DNA from: an uncultured Thermomicrobiales bacterium
GTDB taxonomy: Bacteria > Chloroflexota > Chloroflexia > Thermomicrobiales > CADCWN01
Assembly (NCBI GenBank): GCA_902806415.1
Contig: CADCWN010000249.1
Coordinates: forward strand, 1-62,011
Direction of reading: 5' to 3'
DNA: 62,011 nucleotides
Position numbers and translations under genes: made by a program
Part shown: in pieces, positions 7,032 through 15,628 of the stretch
How the letters are laid out: each line of letters opens with the position of its first letter
Numbering within the stretch: position 1 is the first letter of the stretch
The notes under the pieces: generated by a model
What the model saw: the letters and a program-made list of their open reading frames with translations, nothing else
Told to the model about the DNA's origin: nothing
Database searches by the model: none

Positions 7032-7834
7032 GCGCACACGGACACGAACGGGATCGGGACAACATCAGTCGGATCGACGCCAACATTTGCCCGTTCGAGG
7101 AGCAGGGGTTCCCAGCTGCCTTCGCGCTGGATGCCTTGGATGGCGATGATGTGGCGCGGTTCCGCGAGCACCTCGCCGGTTGCCGGATTTGCACGGCGGC
7201 CGTCGGCGAGTTTCGCTCGACCGTCGCGCAGCTCCCCCTCACGCTTGAAGTGGATGCCGATCGCGGGCCATCCCCGGCGTTGCGTACGCAGATTCTCGAT
7301 GCCGTGGCGGCCGACCTCGCGGCCGAGCGGGATCCTCGTGGTGCGGCAACACCGATCCCTTTCCCGGTGCGACGGCGACTGCCGCAACCGCACGCCTACG
7401 CGGTGGCGGCGGTCCTCCTACTGGCGCTCGGTCTCGGCCTGATCGGCTGGAACCTGAATTTGCAGCGCGAGATAGGCCAGGCGCGGTCGGAGCGCGATGC
7501 GGCGCGGCGCGAGCTCGCGACGACACGCTGGGAGTTGAGCGCCACGCAGGCGGGCCAACGGATCACCGGCGAAGTGATCTACCTGCGCGACCAGCAGCGG
7601 GCGATCGTGTCCGTGCAGGGCCTCCCCGCGCTCCAGGCGGGGCAGGTCTACCAGATCTGGCTCATTCAGGACGGTGCTGCGCCGCAGCCCGAGACCGTCT
7701 TCCTCTCCTCGACCACCGCGGTGGAGGCGAATTTTGAGCGGTACAAGACGCTGGCGATCACCGTCGAACCCGGCCCGCAGGGGAGCGCAGCCCCGACATC
7801 GCCCATTCTGGTCGTCGGGAATCTGACGCAGTAG
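7028..7834 (+). CDS. RskA-type anti-sigma factor
   Basis: A 268-residue membrane anti-sigma factor. The N-terminal cytoplasmic part carries a zinc-binding anti-sigma motif, H48-x3-C52-x2-C55 (EHLAGCRIC). A single membrane helix spans about 123-142. A short charged coiled-coil (145-170) is followed by an extracytoplasmic RskA C-terminal domain (about 175-265), with the family's GEVIYL, LPALQAGQVYQIWLI and FERYKTLAITVEP segments. The ATG overlaps the sigma factor stop by 4 bases, so the two are translationally coupled and made in balanced amounts. Release of the sigma factor usually needs proteolysis of the anti-sigma factor in response to an envelope or redox signal; the signal is not evident here. 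Confidence 0.9.
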   Translation: MSAHGHERDRDNISRIDANICPFEEQGFPAAFALDALDGDDVARFREHLAGCRICTAAVGEFRSTVAQLPLTLEVDADRGPSPALRTQILDAVAADLAAERDPRGAATPIPFPVRRRLPQPHAYAVAAVLLLALGLGLIGWNLNLQREIGQARSERDAARRELATTRWELSATQAGQRITGEVIYLRDQQRAIVSVQGLPALQAGQVYQIWLIQDGAAPQPETVFLSSTTAVEANFERYKTLAITVEPGPQGSAAPTSPILVVGNLTQ

Positions 7835-7869
7835 GGAACTGCTGCTGCCCAATATAATCTGCGGGGTAC

Positions 7870-7906
7870 GACCGGCGCGCCGCTCCTAGTGCGCCGGTCA
7901 TCCTTT
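7870..7906 (+). terminator. Hairpin terminator after the sigma/anti-sigma operon
   Basis: GACCGGCGC (7870-7878) and GCGCCGGTC (7891-7899) form a 9-bp perfect stem followed by ATCCTTT. It begins 35 bases past the anti-sigma stop. The T-run is short, so termination may be partial. Confidence 0.6.
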
Positions 7907-7992
7907 GTCCGTACACCGGAAGGTGCGGTACAATCGCTCCGCAGTTGCTCAGGCGCTGGTGCCGCGGAATGCTATCGCGGAGAGGGGTCGCT

Positions 7993-8460
7993 GTGGTGCG
8001 TCAGCCGCCCGAGCCGGGGAGGGAACAAGGGGAACTGGCAGCGATGCGCGAGGAGCGGGCGTCGCGGCGCACGATCCCCGAGTCGGAGCTTGCCCCGGAA
8101 TATCTGGCTGTCGAAGAGATTCCGGGGCTCGACCCGCGACGCTCGAATGCGGCATGGACGGCGCGCGCCATCTACTTCTTGTTCGCGGTGGTGGAAATCG
8201 CGCTCGGGCTGCGCATCCTGCTGAAGCTGATCGCGGCGAACCCCGGCAGCGGCTTCACGCGCTTCATCTATGGGCTCACCGCCCCGTTCGTCGCCCCGTT
8301 CCGCAACATCGTCGCCGCGCCGACAGCGACCAATGGCGCGACCCTGGATGTGTCGTCCCTGCTGGCGATCCTGGTCTACTTCCTCCTCAGCTGGCTGCTC
8401 GTGCGGCTCTTGCTCCTCCTGATCGAGCGGCCCGGGCAACGACCGACGATCGAGGCTTGA
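7993..8460 (+). CDS. YggT-family membrane protein
   Basis: About 155 residues from GTG 7993. The first ~70 are polar and charged. Then come two hydrophobic helices (ARAIYFLFAVVEIALGLRIL and LLAILVYFLLSWLLVRLLLL) separated by the YggT loop, which contains GFTRFIYGLTAPFVAPFRNI. YggT proteins are small integral membrane proteins linked to cell division or osmotic tolerance in some bacteria, but no activity is known. Start choice is open: GTG 7993 has AGAGGGG just upstream, while ATG 8044 has a weaker AAGGGG. The long soluble N-terminal part is unusual for the family. It converges with dxr, leaving only 6 bases between the two stops. Confidence 0.8.
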   Translation: MVRQPPEPGREQGELAAMREERASRRTIPESELAPEYLAVEEIPGLDPRRSNAAWTARAIYFLFAVVEIALGLRILLKLIAANPGSGFTRFIYGLTAPFVAPFRNIVAAPTATNGATLDVSSLLAILVYFLLSWLLVRLLLLLIERPGQRPTIEA

Positions 8461-8466
8461 GCCAGC

Positions 8467-9660
8467 TCAGCGCGAGCCGCCGACGATCATCGTGCGGGCA
8501 TAATCGCGCGCCCAGCGATCGGCCTCCTCGATCGCTTCTAAGTTGACCGTACTCGTACCATCGTATCCATCCAAGGTGGCGGCGATAATTCGGGCGATCC
8601 CGGTGAAGTCGAGGTCGCCGCGCAGGAATGCCGCGACCGCCTCGTCGTCGGCGGCGCTGAGGACGGTCGGCAGCAGCCCGCCCGCCCTTCCGGCTTGGTA
8701 GGAAAGCCGCAGGCAGGGGAAGCGCCCGTCATCGGGCGGCTCGAATGTCAGATCGCGGGATTGGGTCAGATCGAGACGCGGGAACGATAGCGCGGGGCGC
8801 TCCGGGTAGGCGAGCGCATAGGCGATCGGGAGGCGCATATCAGGCGGGCCGAGCTGGGCCATGACCGAGCCATCGACGTACTCGACCAGGCTGTGGACGG
8901 TACTCTGCGGATGGATGATGACATCGATTTGGTCGAACGGGAGGTCGAAGAGCCAGCGCGCCTCGATCACTTCCAGGCCCTTATTCATCAGGGTGGCCGA
9001 GTCAATCGTGATCTTGCCGCCCATGCTCGGCCAGGTCGGGTGTTGCAACGCGCGCTGTGGCGAGACCCGGGCCAACTCCTCGGCGCCGAGGGTGCGGAAG
9101 GGGCCGCCGGAGCCGGTGATGATCAATCGCCGCACCGCCGAGTGGCCGGGCGAACCCTGGAGCGCTTGCCAGAGGGCGCTGTGTTCGCTGTCGATCGGGC
9201 GGATCGTGATGCCGTTCGCTCGGGCGGTCGCCGTGACCAACTCGCCCGCGCAGACGATCGTCTCCTTATTCGCGAGGGCGATCTCCTTGCCCGCCTCGAG
9301 CGCCGCCAGCGTGGGGCGGATCGCGGCATGGCCGGAGGTGGCGATCACCACGAGGTCGGCCTCGGGGAGGGTTGCGAGCGCCAGCAGCCCCTCCGCCCCG
9401 GTCAGGACACGGTCGGACGGGAACTCCACCGTCTCGCGCCCGGTCGGATCCTCGATCGTCACGACGAGCGGGCTGAAGCGGCGAATCTGCTCATTCAGGG
9501 TCGCGATCCTGCCGCCGCGCGCCGCCAACCCGACGACTGAGTAGCGCTCCGGCTGGGCCTCGATGACTTCCAGCGTCTGGGTGCCGATCGAGCCGGTGCA
9601 ACCGAGGAGGGCGATCCGCATCGGTCCTTCGCTCGGTCGCCGCTCGGCATGATCACTCAT
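8467..9660 (-). CDS. dxr: 1-deoxy-D-xylulose 5-phosphate reductoisomerase
   Basis: Catalyses the NADPH-dependent conversion of DXP to 2-C-methyl-D-erythritol 4-phosphate, the committed step of the MEP isoprenoid pathway. Visible signatures: the nucleotide-binding GCTGSIGTQTL (20-30), ANKET (130-134), the metal-binding RPIDSEHSALWQ (D157, E159), and W-x-MG-KITIDSATLMNKGLEVIEA (210-234). The 397 residues match the family. ATG 9660 is used; ATG 9621 (MRIALLG) has a GAAGGA site and would give 384 residues, closer to many homologs. It is the last gene of the minus-strand block, after cdsA, in the order uppS-cdsA-dxr that is common in bacteria and supplies isoprenoid and phospholipid precursors. 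Confidence 0.97.
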   Translation of the reverse strand: MSDHAERRPSEGPMRIALLGCTGSIGTQTLEVIEAQPERYSVVGLAARGGRIATLNEQIRRFSPLVVTIEDPTGRETVEFPSDRVLTGAEGLLALATLPEADLVVIATSGHAAIRPTLAALEAGKEIALANKETIVCAGELVTATARANGITIRPIDSEHSALWQALQGSPGHSAVRRLIITGSGGPFRTLGAEELARVSPQRALQHPTWPSMGGKITIDSATLMNKGLEVIEARWLFDLPFDQIDVIIHPQSTVHSLVEYVDGSVMAQLGPPDMRLPIAYALAYPERPALSFPRLDLTQSRDLTFEPPDDGRFPCLRLSYQAGRAGGLLPTVLSAADDEAVAAFLRGDLDFTGIARIIAATLDGYDGTSTVNLEAIEEADRWARDYARTMIVGGSR

Positions 9661-9763
9661 CGCTCATCACCCTCACCTTCTGATCTCTCGTCCTAACCGG
9701 CTTCGTTGCTTTGCCTGCGGTGAACAGGTTTGCTTTTCCTGTGCCATCGCACGACTATGCGGT

Positions 9764-10633
9764 TCAATTAAACGCTCGGGCCAGATAGTAGGTCGCCGTG
9801 GCGACGATCAGCAGGCTGTCGAGGCGGTCGAAGACGCCGCCGTGGCCGGGGATAATCGTGCTGCTATCTTTCACCCCCGCCTGGCGCTTGATCAGCGATT
9901 CGGCGAGGTCGCCCAGTTGGCCGAGGCCGCTCAGCCCGACCCCGATCACTAAGGCGAGGGCCGGGGAGATCGGCAGGCCGAACGCCTGATCGCAGAGGAG
10001 CGCGGTGAGCCCGCCGAGGGTGAGCCCGCCGATCATCCCCTCCACACTCTTCCCAGGGCTGATCCGCGGCGCGAGCTTACGCCGCCCCCAGCGGCGTCCG
10101 CAGACGTAGGCTCCGACATCGGTGAGCCAGGTCACGAGTTGCGCCAGCAAATACCACCCCAGCCCGACCGCTGTCGGCAAGCCTGCGGGTGCCTGCCAGC
10201 CGCCGGTCGCGTCGATCTGATTGATGAAGTTGTTCAGCGGGCCGCGCAGATCGCGCAAGAGGATGAAGTGGACGGCGGGGAGCGCGATATAGAGGGCCGA
10301 GACGACGGTTAGCGCCCAATCAGTCAGCGCGCCGCGATGATCCTCGCGGAACATGATCAGGATGAACGGCACGATGACCACCCCGGTGATCAGCGCCGCC
10401 GCCCAGCGTTCCCAGAGCTGGAAGACGACCGCGCCCATCAGCGCGAGCAGCACCGGATAGCCGAAGCCGCGCAGGGGCCGATGGCCAGCCTGGCGCAGCA
10501 TCGTCTCGAATTCATTGACGATGAGGCTGAAGATCAGCGCGACCAGGACGGAGAAGATCGAGCGCCCGAAAATGGCCGGGCCGAGTGTCAGCAGGACGAT
10601 GAAAACCGAACTGATGGCGCGCTGCTGTAGCAC
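9764..10633 (-). CDS. cdsA: Phosphatidate cytidylyltransferase
   Basis: An integral membrane enzyme that makes CDP-diacylglycerol from CTP and phosphatidate, the precursor of bacterial phospholipids. It has 289 residues with about eight hydrophobic segments. The C-terminal family signature is complete: SLIKRQAGVKD, then a serine pair and PGHGGVFDRLDS (about 243-271), carrying the aspartates that bind metal. The middle has LTDVGAYVCGRRWGRRKLAP and the SPGKSVEGMIGG segment. The start is GTG 10633, preceded by GGGGG. It lies between rnhA and dxr on the same strand with a 123-bp gap before it, so it probably belongs to the same transcript or has a weak internal promoter. Confidence 0.95.
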   Translation of the reverse strand: MLQQRAISSVFIVLLTLGPAIFGRSIFSVLVALIFSLIVNEFETMLRQAGHRPLRGFGYPVLLALMGAVVFQLWERWAAALITGVVIVPFILIMFREDHRGALTDWALTVVSALYIALPAVHFILLRDLRGPLNNFINQIDATGGWQAPAGLPTAVGLGWYLLAQLVTWLTDVGAYVCGRRWGRRKLAPRISPGKSVEGMIGGLTLGGLTALLCDQAFGLPISPALALVIGVGLSGLGQLGDLAESLIKRQAGVKDSSTIIPGHGGVFDRLDSLLIVATATYYLARAFN

Positions 10634-10756
10634 GGGGACCCCCGTAAGTGCAGGGAGAACGGTGCGAGTGCGGCGCGGTCATCCCTACGACTCGGCGGTC
10701 GAGCCGATGGGCAACGACCGGCCACGCGGCGGGGCGAGTTGGGTTCCTGCCGCGTC

Positions 10757-11233
10757 CTACAGTGTCCTGATCGCGGCGTTCGCCAACTCGTCGCAACGAT
10801 TATTCTCGGCGTCGTTGGCATGCCCCTTGGTCCAGCGCCAGGCGATCTCGTGGCGTTGAGTCAGGGCAAGTAGCTCCTGCCAGAGGTCGGCGTTCTTGAC
10901 CGGTTGCTTGTCCTTCGTGCGCCAGCCATTCCGCTGCCAGCCGACGATCCACGAGGTGATCCCGTTCTTCAGGTACTCGCTGTCGGTGACCATCGTGACG
11001 CGGCAGCGACGGTTAAGGGCGGCGAGACCAGCGATCGCGGCGCGCAGTTCCATCCGGTTGTTGGTGGTTGCCGGTTCGGCCCCGTTCAACTCGCGCCGAT
11101 GCTTCCCGGCGAGCAGCACCACGCCCCAACCGCCGGGGCCGGGGTTCCCCTTGCAGGCACCATCGGTGTAGATGGTGACCACCCCCACTCCAGCCGTAGT
11201 CGCCGTGTCGGTCGCTTCGGATGTGGTGCTCAC
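10757..11233 (-). CDS. rnhA: Ribonuclease HI
   Basis: Degrades the RNA strand of RNA-DNA hybrids (R-loops, Okazaki primers). It has 158 residues with the four catalytic carboxylates in order: D24 ([16 protein letters not shown]), E62 ([10 protein letters not shown]), D84 ([11 protein letters not shown]) and D148 (RCDELAN), plus H138. The [20 protein letters not shown] segment is the basic protrusion typical of E. coli-type RNase HI. The start is GTG 11233, whose GTGA overlaps the uppS stop by 4 bases, so translation is coupled to uppS. Location between uppS and cdsA is unusual; these are normally adjacent. Confidence 0.96.
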   Translation of the reverse strand: MSTTSEATDTATTAGVGVVTIYTDGACKGNPGPGGWGVVLLAGKHRRELNGAEPATTNNRMELRAAIAGLAALNRRCRVTMVTDSEYLKNGITSWIVGWQRNGWRTKDKQPVKNADLWQELLALTQRHEIAWRWTKGHANDAENNRCDELANAAIRTL

Positions 11234-12003
11234 GACGGTTCCTGCGCTTCCTCGGTCGATCCGGGCGCGAGTCCACCGAACTTGCGCACGCGCCGCGCGT
11301 AGACCGCCGCCGCCTCGCGCAACTCGTTCGCCCCGAAGTCCGGCCAATTCACCGGGGCCGACCAGTACTCGGCATAGACCGCCTGCCAGGGCAGATAGCC
11401 GCTGAAACGGAACTCCCCGGCGGTGCGCACGATCAGATCGGGGTCGGGGAGATCGTGGGTGTGCAGATATTGGGCGAAGAGTGCTTCATCCACGGTCGTC
11501 GGATCGACGCGATCTTCGAGCAGGCGCTTCACCGCGTGGAGGATCTCGGCCCGCCCGCCGTAGTTGAAGGCCAGGGTGAGGACGATCCGATCGTTGTCGC
11601 GGGTGCGCTCGATCGCGCCGATAACCGCCCCGGCCAGTTGCGGATCGAGCCCGCCGAGCGAGCCGATGTGGCGCAGCCGCGCCCCCTCGCGATCGAGCTC
11701 ATCGAGCTCGCGCTCGATCGAGCGCGCGATCAGCGAGATGATCGTCTGCACCTCATCCGCCGGGCGATTCCAATTCTCGGTGGAGAAGGCCCAGAGGGTC
11801 AGGTACTCGATGCCGAGCTCGACTGCGGCGCGGACGATCCGCCGGATATTCTCCGTGCCGGCATCGTGCCCGAATGTGCGGGGCAGGCCGCGCTCTTGCG
11901 CCCAGCGCCCGTTCCCATCCATGATGATCGCCACATGGCGCGGCACGCCGCGCCGGGGTTCTTGCCGCGCGTGCGTCGTGTGCGTCTGCTCAACTGTGGT
12001 CAT
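11230..12003 (-). CDS. uppS: Isoprenyl transferase (undecaprenyl diphosphate synthase type)
   Basis: A cis-prenyltransferase that adds isopentenyl units to make the polyprenyl diphosphate carrier for cell-wall glycans. It has 257 residues. Motif 1 is [13 protein letters not shown] with catalytic D29; the [10 protein letters not shown] segment and the C-terminal [19 protein letters not shown] and YAEYW motifs are present. In most homologs the last motif reads RTGGE; here it is RTAGE, a mild change at a phosphate-binding position. Start ATG 12003. It overlaps rnhA downstream by 4 bases and follows frr by 98 bp. Product chain length cannot be told from sequence. Confidence 0.95.
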   Translation of the reverse strand: MTTVEQTHTTHARQEPRRGVPRHVAIIMDGNGRWAQERGLPRTFGHDAGTENIRRIVRAAVELGIEYLTLWAFSTENWNRPADEVQTIISLIARSIERELDELDREGARLRHIGSLGGLDPQLAGAVIGAIERTRDNDRIVLTLAFNYGGRAEILHAVKRLLEDRVDPTTVDEALFAQYLHTHDLPDPDLIVRTAGEFRFSGYLPWQAVYAEYWSAPVNWPDFGANELREAAAVYARRVRKFGGLAPGSTEEAQEPS

Positions 12004-12101
12004 CTACGCCCCCGCGACAAACCGCTGAATGAGGGGACTGCGCTTGGGTGCGGGCCAACGATTCAGCGCCCGGTCGCCCCTATCCCATCACTCGGGCGAT
12101 C

Positions 12102-12674
12102 TCACACCTGCATCACGTCGCGCTCTTTGACTTTGCCGATCTCGTCCGCCTGGGTAGTGTACTTATTGGTCAGTTCCTGGATCTGGTTGCTGGCGCGCCG
12201 CTCATCATCCTCCGAGACCATCTTCTCGTCCTTGAATTCGCGCGCCTGGCTGATCGCATCGCGACGGATATTGCGCACCGCGATCTTGGCCTCTTCCACC
12301 TTCGTGTGGACGACCTTGACCATCTGCTTGCGCCGATCCTCAGTCAGCGGCGGGATCGCGATGCGGATGAGCGAGCCATCATTCGTCGGGTTGAGCCCGA
12401 GTTCCGATTTACGGATCGCCTTCTCGATCGCGCCGATCGCGCTCTTGTCCCAGGGCGTAATCGTCAGCATGCGGGCTTCGGGCGCGGCGATATTGGCGAG
12501 CTGATTCAGGGGCATGTCGGTCCCGTATTGCTCGACCATGATCCGCTCGACGAGCGATGGCGCGGCGCGACCGGTGCGCACCGCGAGCAGTTCGCGCTGC
12601 AGCGCCTCCATCGCCTTCTCCATCCTGATGGTGGCGTCGTCGATTACTTCTTCGATCACCGCGTTACCCCCCAC
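12102..12674 (-). CDS. frr: Ribosome recycling factor
   Basis: Splits post-termination ribosomes together with EF-G. It has 190 residues, close to the family's ~185. The three-helix-bundle text is clear: MEKAMEALQRELLAVRTGRA, the domain II stretch with YGTDMPLNQLANI and ARMLTITPWD, and KSELGLNPTNDGSLIRIAIP, then LTEDRRKQMVKVVH. Start GTG 12674 follows GGAGAAAGA. A second GTG at 12659, downstream of a run of G, would shorten it by 5 residues. It lies 53 bp after pyrH, the usual partner. Confidence 0.97.
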   Translation of the reverse strand: MGGNAVIEEVIDDATIRMEKAMEALQRELLAVRTGRAAPSLVERIMVEQYGTDMPLNQLANIAAPEARMLTITPWDKSAIGAIEKAIRKSELGLNPTNDGSLIRIAIPPLTEDRRKQMVKVVHTKVEEAKIAVRNIRRDAISQAREFKDEKMVSEDDERRASNQIQELTNKYTTQADEIGKVKERDVMQV

Positions 12675-12727
12675 TCTTTCTCCGCCTCACCGGGCTATCC
12701 TACCAAACGCGCGGTGTATGGCGACAA

Positions 12728-13564
12728 TTACGCGCCCGGGGATACGGCCGAGACTAGGCTGGTCGCCGCGCCAGCGGCCCCTTCTGCGTTGCCATCCACG
12801 TCCCCATCCGTATCGACGCGGGCCGAGACGATCGTGCCGATCGGCTCGCCATGCACGGCGCGGACGATATTGCCCGGCGTGTTCAGATCGAAAACGATGA
12901 TCGGCGTGCCATTATCCATGCACAGCGACAGCGCCGAGGCGTCCATCACGCGCAGATTGCGCTGCAACGCCTCCAGGTAGGTGATATGCGTGAAGCGCTC
13001 AGCCTGCGGATCGTGGCGAGGATCGGCGCTGTAGACGCCATCGACCCCATTCTTCGCCATCAGTAGGACTTGCGCGCCGATTTCGACCGCGCGCAAGGCT
13101 GCGGCGGTGTCGGTGGTGAAGTACGGGTTGCCGGTCCCGGCGGCCAGGATGACGACGCGACCCTTCTCCATGTGGCGGATCGCGCGGCGGCGGATGTACG
13201 GCTCGGCGACCGCGTTCATCTCGATCGCCGTCTGGACGCGTGTGTGAATCCCGATCCGCTCCAGGGCATCTTGCAGCGTCAACCCGTTCAACACGGTGGC
13301 GAGCATCCCGGCGTAGTCCGCGCTGGCGCGATCCATCCCCGAGGAAGCGGCCGAGAGTCCGCGCCAAATATTGCCGCCGCCGACGACGACCGCGACCTGC
13401 ACGCCCATCCGACACACGCGCGCGATCTCCCCGGCGAGCAAGTTGATCACCTGCGGATCGATCCCGTACGGCTGCGCGCCCATCAGCGCCTCGCCGCTCA
13501 ACTTGAGCAGGATCCGCGTATAGCGTGCCCCCGTCGCCGCCGTTTGACCCTCCCCCTCGACCAT
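12728..13564 (-). CDS. pyrH: UMP kinase
   Basis: Phosphorylates UMP to UDP as a hexamer. It has 278 residues, longer than the ~240 usual. The body matches well: [13 protein letters not shown] near 18-30, [61 protein letters not shown] and [11 protein letters not shown]. The last ~30 residues (after [10 protein letters not shown]) form an alanine/glycine/aspartate tail not seen in most homologs and probably disordered. Start ATG 13564 is preceded by a very strong GGGAGGGGGG site. It is separated from tsf by a short gap that holds a hairpin. Confidence 0.97.
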   Translation of the reverse strand: MVEGEGQTAATGARYTRILLKLSGEALMGAQPYGIDPQVINLLAGEIARVCRMGVQVAVVVGGGNIWRGLSAASSGMDRASADYAGMLATVLNGLTLQDALERIGIHTRVQTAIEMNAVAEPYIRRRAIRHMEKGRVVILAAGTGNPYFTTDTAAALRAVEIGAQVLLMAKNGVDGVYSADPRHDPQAERFTHITYLEALQRNLRVMDASALSLCMDNGTPIIVFDLNTPGNIVRAVHGEPIGTIVSARVDTDGDVDGNAEGAAGAATSLVSAVSPGA

Positions 13565-13590
13565 CGACCCCCCCTCCCGCCATTAAGGCA

Positions 13591-13618
13591 ACGCCCCCCC
13601 GGACATCCGGGGAGGCGT
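13591..13618 (-). terminator. Hairpin between tsf and pyrH
   Basis: ACGCC plus CCCCGGA on the left pair with TCCGGGG plus GGCGT on the right around a 2-base loop, with one small bulge. On the minus strand it comes 14 bases after the tsf stop. No real T-run follows, so it may attenuate rather than end transcription into pyrH. Confidence 0.4.
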
Positions 13619-13631
13619 CGTATCGGAACCT

Positions 13632-14180
13632 TTAGGAGGCGGCGTCCGCCTCGTCGCCGCTCACCGACCCATCGCTCTTGCCGAGCTCGAAGCGGGTGAA
13701 CCGGCGGATGACGATATTCTCGCCGAGGGTCGCGATCCCCTCCTTGACCATGTCGCCGATCGTCCGCTTGCCGTCGCGGATATACGCCTGGTCGAGCAGC
13801 GCCTCGTGGTCGGGATCGCCCGCTGCGATGTTGGCCGGACGCTCATCGGCATTGACGTAGCGCGGATTCATCGAGGCGACTTGCATCGCGATCTCGCGCG
13901 CGAGGGTGCGGAATGCCTCGTTGCGCGCGACGAAATCGGTCTCGCAGTTAATCTCGACCATCGCGCCGACGCGCCCACCGTGGATATAGGCTTCGACCAG
14001 ACCCTGATTCGCCTCCCGGTCGGACTTCTTGCCGGCCTTGGCGATCCCGCGCTGACGCAGCAGCTCCGCCGCCTTCGCCTGGTCCCCGTCCGTCTCGGCC
14101 AGGGCATTCCGGCACTCGATGACCCCCGCGCCGGTCGCCTCGCGCAGCTTCTTCACCTCGGCGGCACCAATCTTCGCCAT
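13632..14180 (-). CDS. tsf: Translation elongation factor Ts (short form)
   Basis: The nucleotide exchange factor for EF-Tu. At 182 residues it is the short type found in Thermus and many Chloroflexota, lacking the long second core subdomain of E. coli EF-Ts (283). The N-terminal UBA-like domain (VKKLREATGAGVIECRNAL), the diagnostic ETDFVARNEAF (80-90) and the GDMVKEGIATLGENI segment with IVIRRFTRFELG are present. Start ATG 14180 follows GAGGAGAG. It lies 96 bp downstream of rpsB, its near-universal partner. Confidence 0.97.
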   Translation of the reverse strand: MAKIGAAEVKKLREATGAGVIECRNALAETDGDQAKAAELLRQRGIAKAGKKSDREANQGLVEAYIHGGRVGAMVEINCETDFVARNEAFRTLAREIAMQVASMNPRYVNADERPANIAAGDPDHEALLDQAYIRDGKRTIGDMVKEGIATLGENIVIRRFTRFELGKSDGSVSGDEADAAS

Positions 14181-14276
14181 CGCTCTCCTCACTTCCCACC
14201 GCCGCGCGCTATCGTCGAGCGGCGTACGTTTTTCCCTGTTGTGGCTGCTGTACGTCGCCCGCGCGAGCCACATCAC

Positions 14277-15173
14277 CTACGCTCCCGCTGGCTCCTCCAT
14301 CACGGTCGCAACGTCGCTGTCGGCATCGGTTTCGCTGCTCTCGTCGTCCGTGGTCGCACCATCGACTGCGGGTGGCACGTCGAGCATCTCCTCGAAGGTG
14401 AGGCCCTCGGCACCGCTGATCCCGCGCCCTTCGAGCGCCGCATTGGCGATACGGTTGACGATCACGCGGATCGAGCGGATCGCGTCGTCGTTCGACGGGA
14501 TGACGTAATCGATCTGGTCCGGGTCGCAGTTGGTGTCGACCATCGCCATGATCGGGATGCCGAGACGCATCGCCTCGGCGATCGCGTTCTGCTCGCGCTT
14601 CGGATCGACGACGAAGACGATCGCCGGCAGGCGCTCCATCTCGCGGATCCCGCCGAGCATCCGCTGCAGCTTCTCGTACTCGTGCTGCTGCCGGACTTGC
14701 TCGATCTTCGGGAGCAACTCGAAGCCGCCGCCGCGCATCTGCGACTCCAGCGTGCGCATGTAGCGCAGCCGCGAGCGGATCGTCACGAAATTGGTGAGCG
14801 TGCCGCCGAGCCAGCGCTGGTTGACGTATGCCTGGCCGCTGCGATCCGCCTCGCGCTTAATCACATCCTGCGCCTGCTTTTTGGTGCCGACGAACAGGAT
14901 CCGCCCGCCGCGCCGGGTCGCGTCGGCGACGCGCTCTGCCGCCTGATCGAGCAATTGCACCGTCTGCTGCAAATCGATGATGTGGATCCCATTGCGCTCG
15001 GTGAAGACATAGGGGCGCATCTTCGGGTTGCCGCGCTTCTTCTGGTGTCCGAAGTGGACGCCCGCTTCGAGGAGCCGCGTCAGGGTCTGACGCTCGCTCT
15101 CCGGGTCCATCGGGCTACGGGGGCGCTCTTCAGCCGTGGTTGCCAACAGTGTACCTCCTGGTGTGTTGTTCAT
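14277..15173 (-). CDS. rpsB: 30S ribosomal protein S2
   Basis: A structural protein of the small ribosomal subunit, first gene of the minus-strand block. It has 298 residues. Landmarks: [84 protein letters not shown] and [20 protein letters not shown]. About 20 extra residues precede the conserved start and an acidic tail of ~45 residues ([12 protein letters not shown]) follows it; both are extensions relative to E. coli S2. Start ATG 15173 is used; an internal ATG 21 codons on would match the shorter family members. Confidence 0.96.
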   Translation of the reverse strand: MNNTPGGTLLATTAEERPRSPMDPESERQTLTRLLEAGVHFGHQKKRGNPKMRPYVFTERNGIHIIDLQQTVQLLDQAAERVADATRRGGRILFVGTKKQAQDVIKREADRSGQAYVNQRWLGGTLTNFVTIRSRLRYMRTLESQMRGGGFELLPKIEQVRQQHEYEKLQRMLGGIREMERLPAIVFVVDPKREQNAIAEAMRLGIPIMAMVDTNCDPDQIDYVIPSNDDAIRSIRVIVNRIANAALEGRGISGAEGLTFEEMLDVPPAVDGATTDDESSETDADSDVATVMEEPAGA

Positions 15174-15287
15174 CCGCGCCCGTCATCCCAACGTGCGAAC
15201 CCAATGGCATTTCTCGCCCGTGGGCACACCGCACGCAGTCGGGAACGCGTGCCAATTTGACGCGAACAAGCTGTTGCGCCACGGGCA

Positions 15288-15296
15288 AGTATAGCA
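15288..15296 (-). promoter_or_regulatory. Extended -10 promoter of rpsB
   Basis: On the minus strand the sequence reads TGCTATACT: an extended -10 (TGn) directly before TATACT. No good -35 is visible 17 bases upstream (CCTGCC), as is normal for extended -10 promoters. The leader to the rpsB ATG would be about 107 bases, long enough to carry the autoregulatory structures known for rpsB in other bacteria. Confidence 0.55.
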
Positions 15297-15471
15297 CAAT
15301 CCCCCGCACGGGCAGGAGCGTCGCTGAGTTCCCATGAAGAGGTGGCAGGCCATGGCGTTGCGCTTGCTCGACGACTCGCGCCATCCCCGGCAAGGCGTGA
15401 TATCCAGCCCCCGCGCACCCTGTACGGGCACTTGCGCCCGTTGCCCCTTCGCCGCGCGCTGTCCAGAATGA

Positions 15472-15501
15472 TTGACTGTCCCCCCTTTCTCTCCGTATAG
15501 T
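15472..15501 (+). promoter_or_regulatory. Sigma-70-type promoter
   Basis: TTGACT (15472-15477), an 18-base spacer and TATAGT (15496-15501) form a good housekeeping promoter. It would start transcription near 15508, about 120 bases before the PurM/HypE-like gene. It is divergent from the rpsB promoter. Confidence 0.7.
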
Positions 15502-15628
15502 AGTACCCTGGCAACAGCAGCGCCCCAGCGTATCTGTTCCCCGGTGGGGGAGGCGTCGGGCTACTTGCTGGTTGTGCTGTGCCGACAGGCGCGCTCTCGG
15601 GCCGAGGCGGCGTCAGGTGAGGGTTCCG

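Noticed and set aside
15174-15287. Riboswitch in the rpsB leader
   Set aside because: The leader is long enough for structure, but I cannot match it to a known riboswitch or the S2 autoregulatory motif by eye.
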